A stretch of 64,000 nucleotides of DNA from Hydrogenophilales bacterium 16-64-46 (GTDB lineage Bacteria > Pseudomonadota > Gammaproteobacteria > Burkholderiales > Thiobacillaceae), in contig NCGY01000008.1 in NCBI GenBank assembly GCA_002281775.1, forward strand, positions 125,425-189,424, written 5' to 3'. Under the pieces are notes generated by a model that worked only from the letters and a program-made list of their open reading frames with translations, searched no databases and was not told the DNA's origin. Shown here piece by piece: positions 33,468 to 43,331 of the stretch. The position numbers and the translations under genes are program-made. Positions within the stretch are counted from its first letter, which is position 1. Every line of letters starts with the position of its first letter.

Positions 33468-34531
33468 GTGCGGCGGAACGCCACGACGTGATCGACCGCG
33501 AGCTTGATGCCGATCTTCTCGCCGATGGCGTGGTTGTGGTGGGAAGGCACCAGCGACAGCGCACGCTGGCCGCTCGGCAGTTTCAGGGTGTAGAGGAATT
33601 CGGCTCCCCGGAAGGCCTTGTTCTCGACCTCCGCGAGCATCAGGCTGTCGTCGTCGTGGACGATATCGTCGGGCCGCAGCAGCACGTCGACATGGCAGTT
33701 GCGCACGCATTCGTCGCAGCCGCTGGCGTCGCATTCGACCGGGATATGACCGTTGAGCACGCCAAGTTCGATCTCCACCTGATGGTCGTTGATGACTTCG
33801 CCGGTGAGCAGCGCCCCCTGGCCGACGAAATCGGCGACGAAGCGGTTGGCCGGTTCATGGTACAGGTCGTAGGGCGTGGCCCATTGCTGGATGCGGCCCT
33901 CGTGCATCACGCCGACCCAGTCGGCGAGCGCGAACGCCTCGTGCTGGTCGTGGGTGACGATGAGCGCGGTGGTGGCCTCGCGCTTGAGGATGTCGCGGAC
34001 TTCGAGCGACAGCCGTTCGCGCAGTTCGACGTCGAGATTGGAAAACGGCTCGTCCATCAGGATCAGGCGCGGGCGTGGGGCCAGGGCGCGGGCGAGCGCC
34101 ACACGCTGCTGCTGGCCACCGGAAAGCTGGTGCGGGAAATGCTGGGCGTGGCCGGCCAGGCCGACGAGTTCGAGCAGTTCGTCGACCCGCGTCGTGCGCA
34201 CGGACCTGCTTGCCTTGCGCAGGCCGAAGCCGACGTTTTCGCCCACGGTGAGGTGCGGAAACAGGGCGTAGTCCTGGAATACCATGCCGACGCGACGTTT
34301 TTCGGCCGGCAGCATCCAGTCAGCCTCGCTGACGGTTTCACCGCCGATGCGGATGCGGCCGCTCTGGATCGATTCGAAACCGGAAATGCAGCGCAGCGCA
34401 GTCGTCTTGCCGCAGCCCGACGGGCCGAGCAGGCAGCCGATGCTGCCTTCGGGCAGGGTGAACGAGAGATCGGCGATGATCTGCTTCGCGCCGTAGGCCT
34501 GCGATACCGATTCGAGAACGAGTTCCGCCAT
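33464..34531 (-). CDS. fbpC: Iron(III) ABC transporter ATP-binding protein
   Basis: The 355-residue ATPase drives Fe(III) import. It has Walker [13 protein letters not shown] near residue 35, Q-loop VFQDYALF, signature [15 protein letters not shown], Walker [14 protein letters not shown] and H-loop VTHDQHEA. After the ATPase domain a regulatory domain begins near residue 240. Unusually, it contains four cysteines as [13 protein letters not shown] at 267-279 (C-x4-C-x2-C-x3-C), which could bind iron or a cluster. The ATG at 34531 lies 8 bases after the permease stop. The gene order binding protein, permease, ATPase on one strand is that of fbpABC/futABC. Confidence 0.88.
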   Translation of the reverse strand: MAELVLESVSQAYGAKQIIADLSFTLPEGSIGCLLGPSGCGKTTALRCISGFESIQSGRIRIGGETVSEADWMLPAEKRRVGMVFQDYALFPHLTVGENVGFGLRKASRSVRTTRVDELLELVGLAGHAQHFPHQLSGGQQQRVALARALAPRPRLILMDEPFSNLDVELRERLSLEVRDILKREATTALIVTHDQHEAFALADWVGVMHEGRIQQWATPYDLYHEPANRFVADFVGQGALLTGEVINDHQVEIELGVLNGHIPVECDASGCDECVRNCHVDVLLRPDDIVHDDDSLMLAEVENKAFRGAEFLYTLKLPSGQRALSLVPSHHNHAIGEKIGIKLAVDHVVAFRRT

Positions 34532-34539
34532 GAGGAAGT

Positions 34540-36213
34540 CTAGTGTGCGTCGCGCGAGCCGCGCCAAGTCAGGAGAATGATGGGGATGATACCCGCGACG
34601 ACGATGGCGAGCGACGGCAGCGCGGCACGCTCCCACTCGCCTTCGGAAGTCATCTCGAACACGCGCACCGCGAGCGTGTCCCAGCCGAAGGGACGGGTCA
34701 TCAGGGTGATGGGCATTTCCTTCATGATGTCGACGAAGGTGAGCGCGGCCGCGGTGAAGAGGCTGGCACGCAGCATCGGCAGGTGCACGCGCGCCAGCAG
34801 GCCGCCGGCGGACAGGCCCAGATTGCGCGCCGCTTCGTCGATGTTGCGGGTGATGCGATGCAGACCACTGTCGATCGGACCGAAGCCGACCGCAAGAAAA
34901 CGCACCAGGTAGGCGGCGAGCATCACCACCAGCGTGCCCTTGAGGACTTCACTGCCGTCGAAGCCGAACCAGGCACGTCCGCTGTCGATCAGCCAGTTGT
35001 CCAGCGCCGCCACGGGGATGAAGAGGCCCACCGCCAGCACGGCACCCGGGAAGGCGTAGCCGAGCGTGGCGAGCCGCTGCATCCAGATCATCGCGTTGCC
35101 GCCGCGCTGGCGTCCGGCGTAGGCGAGCAGCAGGGCCACCGTCCCCACCAGCAGCGCGCCCAGGCTTGCCAGCAGCAGGGAATGCCAGACGAACATCCAG
35201 TAGCGGCTGTCGAGGTCGGTATCGATCACCTCGCGCGACCACCAGGCGAGCTGCGCCACGGGGATCAGGAAGGCGAGGGCGAGCACCGTGCCGGCGTAGA
35301 GGAAGGCCAGCGTTGCCTGCACGCGGGACAGGCGGATGCGTCGCAAGGCCGCGCCACGACCGACCGCACCGTAGCGCATCTTCATGCGCGAGCGTTGTTC
35401 GAACACCACCGCAACCAGCACCAGCACGATCAGGATCGAAGCCAGCTGCGCGGCGGAATCCAGCGAGAACAGGCTGTACCACGCCTTGTAGATGGCGGTG
35501 GTGAAAGTGTCGTAGTTGAAGGTCGCCATGGTGCCGAAATCGGCCAGGGTCTCCATCAGCGCCAGCATCAGCCCGGCGGCAATCCAGGGACGCGCCATCG
35601 GCAGTGCCACGCGAAAAAACCCCTGCCAGCGCGACAGGCCCAGGGATTGCGCCGCTTCGAGCGCAACCGCGCCCTGCGTGGCGAAGGCGTTTTTGGCGAT
35701 GAGATAGACGTAGGGGTAGAGCGCGAGCGACATCACCAGGATGACGCCACCGCGCGAGCGAATTTCCGGCAGCCCGGTGACGCCCCAGCCGTCACGCAGC
35801 CAAGTCTGCACCGGCCCGGTGAAATCGAGCAGGCCGATGGCGACGAAGGCGGTGACGTAGGCCGGCAGTGCCAGCGGCAAGAGAAGCGCCCAGTCGAAGA
35901 TGCGCCGTCCGGGAAATTCGCACATCGCCACCAGCCAGGCCAGCGACACCCCCAGCAGCGTCACGCCCAGTCCGACGCCCGCCATCAGCCAGGCCGTGTT
36001 GACCAGGAGTTCGGGCAGCACGAACGTGGCGAGATGAGAGAGGATGTCACCCTCTATGCGGGCAAACGACGAGAAGGTGACTACGACCGGGGTCAGCACC
36101 AGCGCCGCCACGACGAGCGCGAACAGCGTCCAGCCGGATGGCTGGCGGACGCGGGGTAAAACAAAAACGCCCGGAGCGGGCGTTTTTGCAGGAACAGCGA
36201 GGGTGTCGGACAA
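34540..36213 (-). CDS. fbpB: Iron(III) ABC transporter permease (fused two-domain type)
   Basis: The 557-residue protein has about twelve membrane helices in two homologous halves, each with the EAA-type loop (EAAQSLGLSRWQGFFRVALP in the first half, DEAARNLGLSAGGLLARVHLP in the second). It forms the channel of the FbpABC importer. The frame opens at a TTG (36213), 12 bases after the fbpA stop. A strong terminator-like hairpin lies in its first codons (36163-36187), so either a lower-expressed start downstream is used or the hairpin limits read-through from fbpA. The first helix begins only at about residue 28, leaving room for a later start. Confidence 0.85.
   Translation of the reverse strand: MSDTLAVPAKTPAPGVFVLPRVRQPSGWTLFALVVAALVLTPVVVTFSSFARIEGDILSHLATFVLPELLVNTAWLMAGVGLGVTLLGVSLAWLVAMCEFPGRRIFDWALLLPLALPAYVTAFVAIGLLDFTGPVQTWLRDGWGVTGLPEIRSRGGVILVMSLALYPYVYLIAKNAFATQGAVALEAAQSLGLSRWQGFFRVALPMARPWIAAGLMLALMETLADFGTMATFNYDTFTTAIYKAWYSLFSLDSAAQLASILIVLVLVAVVFEQRSRMKMRYGAVGRGAALRRIRLSRVQATLAFLYAGTVLALAFLIPVAQLAWWSREVIDTDLDSRYWMFVWHSLLLASLGALLVGTVALLLAYAGRQRGGNAMIWMQRLATLGYAFPGAVLAVGLFIPVAALDNWLIDSGRAWFGFDGSEVLKGTLVVMLAAYLVRFLAVGFGPIDSGLHRITRNIDEAARNLGLSAGGLLARVHLPMLRASLFTAAALTFVDIMKEMPITLMTRPFGWDTLAVRVFEMTSEGEWERAALPSLAIVVAGIIPIILLTWRGSRDAH
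36163..36187 (-). terminator. Intrinsic terminator or attenuator at the start of fbpB
   Basis: On the minus strand an 11-bp perfect stem AAAAACGCCCG/CGGGCGTTTTT with a 3-base loop is followed by GTTTT. It lies 38 bases after the fbpA stop, within the first 20 codons of the permease frame. It should stop most transcripts after fbpA, giving more binding protein than permease and ATPase. Confidence 0.8.
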
Positions 36214-36225
36214 AACGGGGCTTCT

Positions 36226-37239
36226 TTACTTGTAACCGGCGCGATCCATCAATTTTACGGCCTGGGCCTGAAGGCTGCCAGCGTCTTTCACATTGATGAG
36301 GTTGGGCTTGAAGCTGCCCCAGGCCGCCACCTTGGGGTCAGGCTTGACCCTGGGGTTGGCCGGATACTCCAGGTTGACGTCGGCAAAGAGGTTCTGAGCC
36401 TGGTCGGAAGAGAGCCATTCGATCAGCTTCTGCGCCCCCGCCGGGTTCTTGGCGAACTTGGTCACGCCCGCACCCGACACGTTGACGTGCACCCCCGCCG
36501 CCTTGTTCTTGAGCGTCTGGTTGGGCCAGAAAATGGCCAGCGGCAAGCCGGGGGTCTTGTCCATCAGGCGGCCGAAATAATAGGTGTTGACGATGGTCAC
36601 GTCGCACTGCCCGGCGGCCACGGCCTGCATCGCCTTGGTATCGTCGGGGAAGGGCGCGGTGGCGAGGTTCTTGACCCAGCCAGTGACAATGTCCTGGGTT
36701 TTGCCTTCGCCATACTCGGTAATCATCATCGCCACCAGGCTCTGGTTATAGACTTTCTTCGAGGTGCGCAGGCAGAGGCGGCCCTTCCATTTGGGGCTGG
36801 CCAGGGCTTCGTAGGTGGACAGCTCGGCTGGCTTGACCTTGCCGGTGTTGTAGACCATGGTGCGGGCGCGTACGGACAGGCCGAACCACTCGCCATCCGG
36901 GTCACGCAGGTGGGCCGGGATGTTGGCGTCGAGCACCCTGGATTTGATCGGGCGCAGCAGGCCTTCGTTGCCCGCCTGCCAGAGGTTGCCGGCGTCGACC
37001 GTTAGCAGGATGTCGGCAGGGGTGTTCTTGCCTTCGGCCTTGAGGCGGGCCATGAGCGGGCCTTCCTTGTCGGTGATGAATTTCACCTCGACCCCGGTTT
37101 CCTTGGTATAGGCATCGAACAGCGGCTTGATCAGCTGTTCGTTGCGCGCGGAGTAGACCGTGACTTCTTCCGCCAGCGCGGGCAGGGACAGAACAGAGAG
37201 TGACAGCGCAGCCAGGAGGCGGGACAGGGGAGCGTTCAT
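36226..37239 (-). CDS. fbpA: Iron(III) ABC transporter periplasmic binding protein
   Basis: The 337-residue protein has a signal peptide ([20 protein letters not shown], cut after LAEE) and the class II ferric-binding fold. [19 protein letters not shown] opens the mature chain, and the pair of tyrosines in VNTYYFGRL supplies the Fe(III) ligands as in FbpA/FutA. It delivers ferric iron to FbpBC. The start at 37239 was preferred over an upstream codon because it gives the signal peptide directly. A Fur-like site lies about 40-57 bases upstream, and a terminator follows the gene. Confidence 0.9.
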   Translation of the reverse strand: MNAPLSRLLAALSLSVLSLPALAEEVTVYSARNEQLIKPLFDAYTKETGVEVKFITDKEGPLMARLKAEGKNTPADILLTVDAGNLWQAGNEGLLRPIKSRVLDANIPAHLRDPDGEWFGLSVRARTMVYNTGKVKPAELSTYEALASPKWKGRLCLRTSKKVYNQSLVAMMITEYGEGKTQDIVTGWVKNLATAPFPDDTKAMQAVAAGQCDVTIVNTYYFGRLMDKTPGLPLAIFWPNQTLKNKAAGVHVNVSGAGVTKFAKNPAGAQKLIEWLSSDQAQNLFADVNLEYPANPRVKPDPKVAAWGSFKPNLINVKDAGSLQAQAVKLMDRAGYK

Positions 37240-37277
37240 TGTGGATTCCTGCAGGATTGATATGTGGGAATCGTACT

Positions 37278-37296
37278 CAAAATGAGAACGCTTATC
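37278..37296 (-). promoter_or_regulatory. Fur-like box upstream of fbpA
   Basis: On the minus strand GATAAGCGTTCTCATTTTG matches the 19-bp Fur consensus GATAATGATAATCATTATC at 12 positions, including GATAA and TCATT. It sits 38-57 bases before the fbpA start, where it would block the promoter. Iron repression of the fbpABC-kinase operon is therefore likely. Confidence 0.65.
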
Positions 37297-37346
37297 AACA
37301 TCAAAATAAAAAAAATCGGGGCGTGATGCTCTGTCATACAGGCGGG

Positions 37347-38006
37347 TCATTCGCGACGCAAAAACTGTATCAGCGTGCGCAGCTCGCCCTCGAACAGGGC
37401 GTCCAGATGAATTCGCCCGGGGGTTTCCTGCACAGCCAGCCCTGCGGTCACCTGCGGGCTGACGTCGACCAGTCTGAGCATGGCGCTGGGGTAGTCCACG
37501 TCGAGCGTCACGCGCATCGGGTAATAGCCGTCAAGGAACTTGCGCATGTAAGGGCCGTTGTTCAGGTTGTAGTAACCCCCGCCAGTGTCGCGCAGGGCGC
37601 GCGTCTGCGCCGACAGACACAGGCGCGAGCCGGGCTCGATTCCCCGCAGCTGGATGCTCGGGCCGTCGACCCAGGCCTCGGCTGCGCCGCGCGAGCTGTC
37701 GATCCGCAGGTCACGCACGAAGCCTTCACGAAAGGTAATCTGCGCACGCGGCACGGCGTCCAGGTTGTCGTGGCATTGCGTGAGGCTCACCCAGCCGGTG
37801 TCGAGGCTGGCGGGATCGATGACGATGCGGTTCTGGTGGTGGTGAACCGGCTTGTCGGGCGGCATCACGAGAAAGTGCAGTTGACCCTCGTTGACCGCTG
37901 ACGCGCTCTTCAGCAGCAGATCGTCATCCGCACAGACCGTCGACCCCAGCAGCAGGGCCAGCCCGGCACAGGCCGCCGTGACGGATTCAGTCCTGTGGCG
38001 GGGCAT
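37347..38006 (-). CDS. Exported protein of unknown function
   Basis: The 219-residue product begins [20 protein letters not shown] with a signal peptide cut near VCADD. The mature chain is beta-rich, with a His cluster [15 protein letters not shown] that might bind metal, and a C-terminal stretch resembling a carbohydrate- or membrane-binding sandwich. I recognise no family. Its start lies 20 bases inside the 3' end of the NlpC/P60 gene (the stop there is at 37987), so the two are translationally linked and probably act together at the cell wall. Confidence 0.65.
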   Translation of the reverse strand: MPRHRTESVTAACAGLALLLGSTVCADDDLLLKSASAVNEGQLHFLVMPPDKPVHHHQNRIVIDPASLDTGWVSLTQCHDNLDAVPRAQITFREGFVRDLRIDSSRGAAEAWVDGPSIQLRGIEPGSRLCLSAQTRALRDTGGGYYNLNNGPYMRKFLDGYYPMRVTLDVDYPSAMLRLVDVSPQVTAGLAVQETPGRIHLDALFEGELRTLIQFLRRE

Positions 38007-38439
38007 CGGGCAAGGCGACACGTCGGCCCCCTTCGTAGCGGGATTGCCAGTACTGCTCATCCATGCGCGATACGACCACCGAGCCGGTGCGGCTGCTGGC
38101 GGCATGGACGAAGCGCCGCTCGCCCAGGTAGATACCGACGTGCGAGTAAGCACGGTCAAGGGTGTTGAAAAAAACCAGATCACCCGGCCGGAGTTCGTCA
38201 TCGGAAAGCGGGCGGGCGGATTCGCTGATCGCCCGGCTGTCGCGCGGCAGGGCGAGCCCCAGCGTGGTGCGAAACACATGGCCGACAAAGCCGCTACAGT
38301 CCAAGCCGGTCTCGGGCGAATCGCCCCCCAGCTTGTAGGGGCTGCCGACCAGGCTGACGGCATAGAACGGCACCTCGTCCGGCAGCTCGGCGGCAGCAGC
38401 GGGCGAAAACAGCAGGGTGAGGAGGAACAGACGGCGCAT
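37987..38439 (-). CDS. NlpC/P60 (C40) family cell-wall peptidase
   Basis: The 150-residue protein has a signal peptide (MRRLFLLTLLFSPAAAAE) and a single NlpC/P60 domain that hydrolyses peptide bonds in peptidoglycan stems. The catalytic Cys is in GLDCSGFVGHVF at about residue 48, the His in RAYSHVGIYLG and the third polar residue in RFVHAAS. It is a compact periplasmic or lipid-free secreted form. It shares its 3' end with the following unknown exported protein and is divergent from the gene at 38514. Confidence 0.88.
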   Translation of the reverse strand: MRRLFLLTLLFSPAAAAELPDEVPFYAVSLVGSPYKLGGDSPETGLDCSGFVGHVFRTTLGLALPRDSRAISESARPLSDDELRPGDLVFFNTLDRAYSHVGIYLGERRFVHAASSRTGSVVVSRMDEQYWQSRYEGGRRVALPDAPPQD

Positions 38440-38513
38440 CGGCGGGTCATTCGGGTCTATATTGAAAGTGGACTACGGCCACATCTGGCCGGGCTTGAAC
38501 AGGAGGTTTAACC

Positions 38514-39212
38514 ATGAGTGATCTACCCTTGCACGACACAGCGAATGAACCCGGCGACCATGTTCCCCAAAATTCGCAGTTGATGCAATTGCGCGATGAG
38601 GCCGCCGCGGCCGCTGACAGTCCCGATCTGCGTGAACGGGTGCGCGAGTGGACTGCCCGTGCGCTGCACGACAAGCGACTGACGCTGGAAGACATGCGTG
38701 CCATCGTCGGCGCGGTCACCGAAGGCGTGAACAGTGGATTGTCCGCGCGCGGCGGGGAACTGAAGGCCGGACTGAAGCAGGCGGTGTCGGGTCTGGACGA
38801 TGCCTTCGGCAGCGCAGCGCAGGCAGCGTCCTACACGATACGCGAAGCTGTCGAGCAGGGACGGGCCTTCAAGGACAACGAGCTGAAGACCAGTCTGGAG
38901 GAATTGCGCGATCTGGAGGCCCGCTTTGTCGACACCCTGCGCCAGACCGCGCGGCAGTCCGGCGGCGTACTCAAGGATGAGCTCGACCAGTTGGCCGGAC
39001 ACATGAAAGTGACGGGCACCCGCACGGGCGAGCAGGTGCGTGAGGCATTGGGTGAATTTGCCGCCGGCATCAGGAGCAGTGCGGCAGCCGGTCGGGCCGG
39101 CCTCGGCGAATCAGCGACCGCTGCCGGCGAAAAACTGTCGCAGATTGCCAGCGGCGTGCTGGCGGCGGTGTCCGATTCACTCAAACGGCAAAGCGAACGC
39201 CTGCGTTCCTGA
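38514..39212 (+). CDS. Conserved protein of unknown function, amphipathic-helical
   Basis: The 232-residue protein is mostly alpha-helical, without signal peptide or long membrane segments. Residues 75-230 consist of Ala/Gly/Glu-rich amphipathic helices with repeated phase (for example GELKAGLKQAVSGLDDAFGS), like proteins that lie on membranes or form long bundles. A strong AGGAGG site lies 7 bases before the ATG. No family is recognised with certainty. It precedes a UbiB-family kinase by 111 bases on the same strand. Confidence 0.7.
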   Translation: MSDLPLHDTANEPGDHVPQNSQLMQLRDEAAAAADSPDLRERVREWTARALHDKRLTLEDMRAIVGAVTEGVNSGLSARGGELKAGLKQAVSGLDDAFGSAAQAASYTIREAVEQGRAFKDNELKTSLEELRDLEARFVDTLRQTARQSGGVLKDELDQLAGHMKVTGTRTGEQVREALGEFAAGIRSSAAAGRAGLGESATAAGEKLSQIASGVLAAVSDSLKRQSERLRS

Positions 39213-39323
39213 TCTATGCAAGGCCGGCGGTCGGGGCCGCCGGAAGCCGCTACACTGTGTCGAGGCGGGTGTATCACCGGACCCGCGCCTTTCCCTCAAC
39301 CGATACCAATAAGCACCTGCCAC

Positions 39324-41003
39324 ATGCTCTGGGAAACCCTGTCCGTCGTCCGCGACCTGCCGCGTCTGCATGAAATCGCCTCGGTGATGATCCGCTATGG
39401 CTGGGGCGATCTGGTGCGCGTGCTCGGCATCAGCGGCATGCTCGAACGCGCGGGGCGCGTGCTGCACTGGCACAGCACCAGCGAGATCGCTCACCTGGAG
39501 GCCGCCGTGCGCATCCGCCGGGCGCTGGAGGAGCTCGGCCCCACCTTCGTCAAGCTGGGCCAGCTGCTCGCGACGCGGGTGGACATGTTTCCGCCGCACT
39601 GGATCGCCGAATTCGAGAAACTGCACAGCCAGGTGCCGGCGGTGCCCTACGACGCGCTGCATGCCGACCTGGTGGCCGCGCTGGGTGGCGAGCCCGAGCA
39701 GGTGTTCGCTGAGTTCGACCGCACGCCGCTGGCGGCGGCTTCCATCGCCCAGGTACACCGGGCGCGGCTGCGCGACGGCACGCCGGTGGTGGTCAAGATC
39801 CGCCGGCCAGGCATAGAAGACGTGATCCGGGCCGACCTGCGCATTCTTGACCATGCGGCGCGCCTGCTCGACAGCGAAATGCCCGATCTGCGCCGCTACG
39901 ATCCGGTGCATATCGTGGCGCAGTTCCGCCGTTCGCTCTACCGCGAGCTCGACCTGGCGAAGGAGGCGCGCAACATCGAACAGTTCGCGCGTCATTTTGC
40001 GGACGATCCGGACGTGACGATCCCGCGCGTGGTCGCGCGGTTCACCACGCCACGCGTCAACGTGCAGACCGAGATTGTCGGGGTGGTCGGCGTATCGCCC
40101 GAGAAGCTGCGCGCCGCCGGCCTCGACCCACAGATTCTGGCGGCGCGCGGGGCCGACGCGGTGCTGCGCATGGTGCTGGTGCATGGCTATTTCCACGCCG
40201 ATCCGCACCCCGGCAACATGCTGTTCCTGCCGGGGAACCGCATCGGCATGATCGACTTCGGCATGGTGGGCATGCTCACCGAAACCCGGCGCAACCAGAT
40301 CGTCGACCTGCTGCACGCGTTGACGCGCAAGGATGAACAGGCCCTGCTGCAGGTGTTGCTCGACTGGAGCGGCGACACCGTGCAGGACGAGGAGCGGCTG
40401 GCCTACGACGTGGCGGAGATGCTGCAAAGCTACGACGACTTGCGCCTCAAGGACGTGAAGATCGGCGGCCTCTTGAACGACATCACGGCGCTGATGCGCG
40501 ACAACAACCTGGTCCTGCCGGCGGATCTCACGCTGCTGTTCAAGACGCTCATCACACTGGAAGGACTGGGCCAGCAGCTCGATCCCGATTTCCACATGAT
40601 CGACCACGTGACGCCCTTCGTCGAGCGTGTCATCCAGTCACGCTTCACGCCCGGCGCGCTGGTGGCGCGCGGCCGCAAGAGTCTGCGCGAGGCGCTGGAG
40701 GTGCTGGCCGACCTGCCGCGCGATCTGCGTCACCTGCTGCGCGACGCCCGGCGTGGCCGGGTCCGGATCGATCTCGACCTGAAGCGCCTCGACCATTTCG
40801 GCCATCAGCTTGACCGCGCCAGTAACCGGCTCACCATGGGCATCCTCACGGCGTCGCTGGTGGTGGGGTCGAGCATCATCATGACCGTGCAGGGTGGCCC
40901 GCAACTGTTCGGCCTGCCTCTGTTCGGGCTGCTGGGTTTCCTGATCGCGTTCATCAACAGCCTGTGGATCATCTTCTCGATCTGGCGCTCGGGAAAGCAC
41001 TGA
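39324..41003 (+). CDS. ABC1/UbiB (AarF) family atypical kinase
   Basis: The 559-residue protein belongs to the UbiB family linked to ubiquinone synthesis and lipid-soluble quinone handling. It has the KxGQ extension (TFVKLGQLLATR), the Ala-rich loop AAASIAQVHRARL, the VVVKIRRPG lysine, the catalytic HADPHPGN and the metal-binding IDFGMVG. Two C-terminal helices (LTASLVVGSSIIMTVQG and FGLLGFLIAFINSLWIIF) anchor it in the inner membrane. The ATG at 39324 gives the usual N-terminus. It is not next to ubiE or ubiJ, so it could be a second, non-UbiB paralogue. It is convergent with the GGDEF-EAL gene. Confidence 0.88.
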   Translation: MLWETLSVVRDLPRLHEIASVMIRYGWGDLVRVLGISGMLERAGRVLHWHSTSEIAHLEAAVRIRRALEELGPTFVKLGQLLATRVDMFPPHWIAEFEKLHSQVPAVPYDALHADLVAALGGEPEQVFAEFDRTPLAAASIAQVHRARLRDGTPVVVKIRRPGIEDVIRADLRILDHAARLLDSEMPDLRRYDPVHIVAQFRRSLYRELDLAKEARNIEQFARHFADDPDVTIPRVVARFTTPRVNVQTEIVGVVGVSPEKLRAAGLDPQILAARGADAVLRMVLVHGYFHADPHPGNMLFLPGNRIGMIDFGMVGMLTETRRNQIVDLLHALTRKDEQALLQVLLDWSGDTVQDEERLAYDVAEMLQSYDDLRLKDVKIGGLLNDITALMRDNNLVLPADLTLLFKTLITLEGLGQQLDPDFHMIDHVTPFVERVIQSRFTPGALVARGRKSLREALEVLADLPRDLRHLLRDARRGRVRIDLDLKRLDHFGHQLDRASNRLTMGILTASLVVGSSIIMTVQGGPQLFGLPLFGLLGFLIAFINSLWIIFSIWRSGKH

Positions 41004-41015
41004 TCGGGTTGCCGC

Positions 41016-43331
41016 TCAGGCACTGCGGGCAGGCTGCGTGGCGATGTCGTCAGCCACAGCGTCGGCGAGCCGGTCGAGCGGGGTGGGGCGGCCGAGCAGG
41101 TAGCCCTGCACGTGCGCAATCCCCAGCTGCTGGACTTTTTGCAGCACGGCCTCGGTCTCCACGCCTTCGGCCACGAGCGAATAGCCGGCGTCGGCCATCA
41201 TGCGCACGAAGTCGGCGACGACCCTGGCCGCCCGGTTGTCCTGGGCGAGCTTGCTGATCAGCGAGATGTCGAGCTTGACCACTTCCACCGGCAGGTCGGC
41301 GAGATAGCGCAGGGGAGAATAGCCGGCGCCGAAATCGTCCATGGCAATGCGGAAATGCACGGTGCGCAGCAGGTCGAGATAGGTGCTCACCTCGGCGACC
41401 TGGGTGATCAGCGAGGTTTCGGTGATCTCGATCATGAGCGCATGGCGGGCGGTGTGCCGCGACAGTTCGAGCAGGTGCGAGACGACTTCGGCACGTGAAA
41501 TGGTCTGCGCCGACAGGTTGATCGATACACCGATGCCTTCCGGAATCATGCCGGAACTCAGGTCGGCATCCACCTGGGCCAGCACTGCCAGGTCGAATTC
41601 GGTTTCCAGCCGGCGCGCACTGACCACCGGCAGGAAGGCACCGGGCATGATGAGCTCGCCGTGGTAGCGGATGCGCGCCAGCGCCTCGTAGTAGTCCACC
41701 TTGCGGTCGGGCAGGGCGTGGATGGCCTGGTAGTGCATCTCGATCATGCCTGGCGTGGCCAGCGCCTGGAACAGCGCGCTGGTCTCGCGGTTGGCCACCA
41801 GGGTTTGCGAGGCGCGTTCGGTGTCTTCACCATAGACGGCAATGCGGGCCCGCCCGGGCTGCTTGGCCGTGTACATGGCGATGTCAGCCTGTTTGGGCAG
41901 ATCGCCGACGTTCTCGGGCTGCCCGGCTGAACAGAATGCGATACCGATGCTGATTCCGACCGGCTCGCTGATACCGAGGTCGCCGAACGACCCGGCCTCG
42001 ATCAGGCTCTGGCAGCGTTGCGCGATCTGCTTGGCCTGTGCGGGCGAGGTGCGGGCGAGGAAGGTGGCGAATTCGTCGCCGCCCAGGCGATACAGCCGGT
42101 CGTTGGCGCGCAGGGCCATCACCAGGGCGTCGGCGATCAGCGTCAGCACGCGGTCGCCCTTGGCGTGGCCGTAGGTATCGTTGATGGCCTTGAATCGATC
42201 GCAATCGAACAGCAGGAAAGCCGCGCCCTCGTGCATGTGCCGGAAATCCGTGCGAAAACGCTCCCAGTCTTCTTCGTAGGCGCGGCGGTTATAGCAGCCG
42301 GTAAGTGCGTCCTGCCGCGCCTGTGAGCGGAACTCGCGATTCTGGTTTTCCAGCGAGCCGTGCAGTTCGCGCAACTGGGCCTGATATTCATGCAACGAGC
42401 GGCGGATGGATTCGAGTTCGACCACGTGCATGGCTGAAGGCCGGTTCACAGAGGGGGAGCGCCCCTGCTGCATGGTGTCGATATCCCGCGACAACTGGTG
42501 CAAGGGCCTGATCAGCAGCCGGTTATAGACGAGAAACGCCAGCAGTGCGGCGCCGGCCACGAGCAGGAACAGGGTAATCAGGGCGCGCGACAGAATGGTC
42601 TGGAAGCGCGCCTGGTTGGGGTCGCTGCGCGCCTTGAAGTTCAGGCGGCTGAATAGCGCGTTCTGGGCCAGGGTTTCCCCCGGTTTAAGGGCGAGTGCCA
42701 CGCTGCCCATTTCTACGAAGTGGAAGCTTTCGCGAGCAAGCAGTTCACCCATGAAATCGAAGCGCAGCAGGCCGTAGCCGAGCAGGCTGTGCTGGTGCTC
42801 GTCGCTGTAGACCGGAAAGGCCTGGTAGACGACCATCGTCCCGCCCTCGTTGGCAAGCCAGCTTGCGCCCGGCAGAAGCTGGGCGGCTTGCGGCAGCGTG
42901 TCGGGAAAGCCGGGACGGGGGAATCTAGCCGCCAGGCTTCCCGGCTCGGTGTCATTCGTGGTGTTGTTGGAGAGGAGGCGTCGCTGGTTGTCGTAGAGGG
43001 CGGCGCGGGCGTGCCGGCTGTTGAGAATTCCGGCTTCGTACACGCGCTGGTCGCGCCAGTAGGCGTAATACTCGGGCAGCACCAGTTGCTGGCGGGTTTC
43101 GTCCCAGTGCGCCAGGGTGTCTGCCTGGTTGGCGGCGCGGCGGAACAGGCGTTCGGTCGCGGCCGACAATTCCGAATGCGCGGCATCCAGATTGCTGCGC
43201 GCGAGGCTTTGCGTCACGCTCCGTGTCTGCCATGCGGCAAACGCGCCAACCAGGCTCACCGCCACCAGTAGCCCGGTGATCAGCGCCAGCGCGATCTGTT
43301 TGATCGACAGCGTGAAGCGTGCGGGCCTCAT
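41016..43331 (-). CDS. Membrane-bound diguanylate cyclase/phosphodiesterase (CHASE-like, GGDEF, EAL)
   Basis: The 771-residue protein makes and/or degrades cyclic di-GMP. TM1 spans about 11-33, a periplasmic CHASE4-like sensor 35-235, TM2 about 240-260, then a HAMP-like linker. GGDEF is intact (GGDEF 407-411) with the inhibitory RAND site five residues before it. The EAL domain is intact too (EAL 539-541; EITET, DDFGAGYS, KLDISLI and AEGVETE supply metal and catalytic residues). Both activities therefore look possible. It lies 4 bases after the start region of the alpha/beta hydrolase unit and is convergent with the kinase gene. Confidence 0.9.
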   Translation of the reverse strand: MRPARFTLSIKQIALALITGLLVAVSLVGAFAAWQTRSVTQSLARSNLDAAHSELSAATERLFRRAANQADTLAHWDETRQQLVLPEYYAYWRDQRVYEAGILNSRHARAALYDNQRRLLSNNTTNDTEPGSLAARFPRPGFPDTLPQAAQLLPGASWLANEGGTMVVYQAFPVYSDEHQHSLLGYGLLRFDFMGELLARESFHFVEMGSVALALKPGETLAQNALFSRLNFKARSDPNQARFQTILSRALITLFLLVAGAALLAFLVYNRLLIRPLHQLSRDIDTMQQGRSPSVNRPSAMHVVELESIRRSLHEYQAQLRELHGSLENQNREFRSQARQDALTGCYNRRAYEEDWERFRTDFRHMHEGAAFLLFDCDRFKAINDTYGHAKGDRVLTLIADALVMALRANDRLYRLGGDEFATFLARTSPAQAKQIAQRCQSLIEAGSFGDLGISEPVGISIGIAFCSAGQPENVGDLPKQADIAMYTAKQPGRARIAVYGEDTERASQTLVANRETSALFQALATPGMIEMHYQAIHALPDRKVDYYEALARIRYHGELIMPGAFLPVVSARRLETEFDLAVLAQVDADLSSGMIPEGIGVSINLSAQTISRAEVVSHLLELSRHTARHALMIEITETSLITQVAEVSTYLDLLRTVHFRIAMDDFGAGYSPLRYLADLPVEVVKLDISLISKLAQDNRAARVVADFVRMMADAGYSLVAEGVETEAVLQKVQQLGIAHVQGYLLGRPTPLDRLADAVADDIATQPARSA

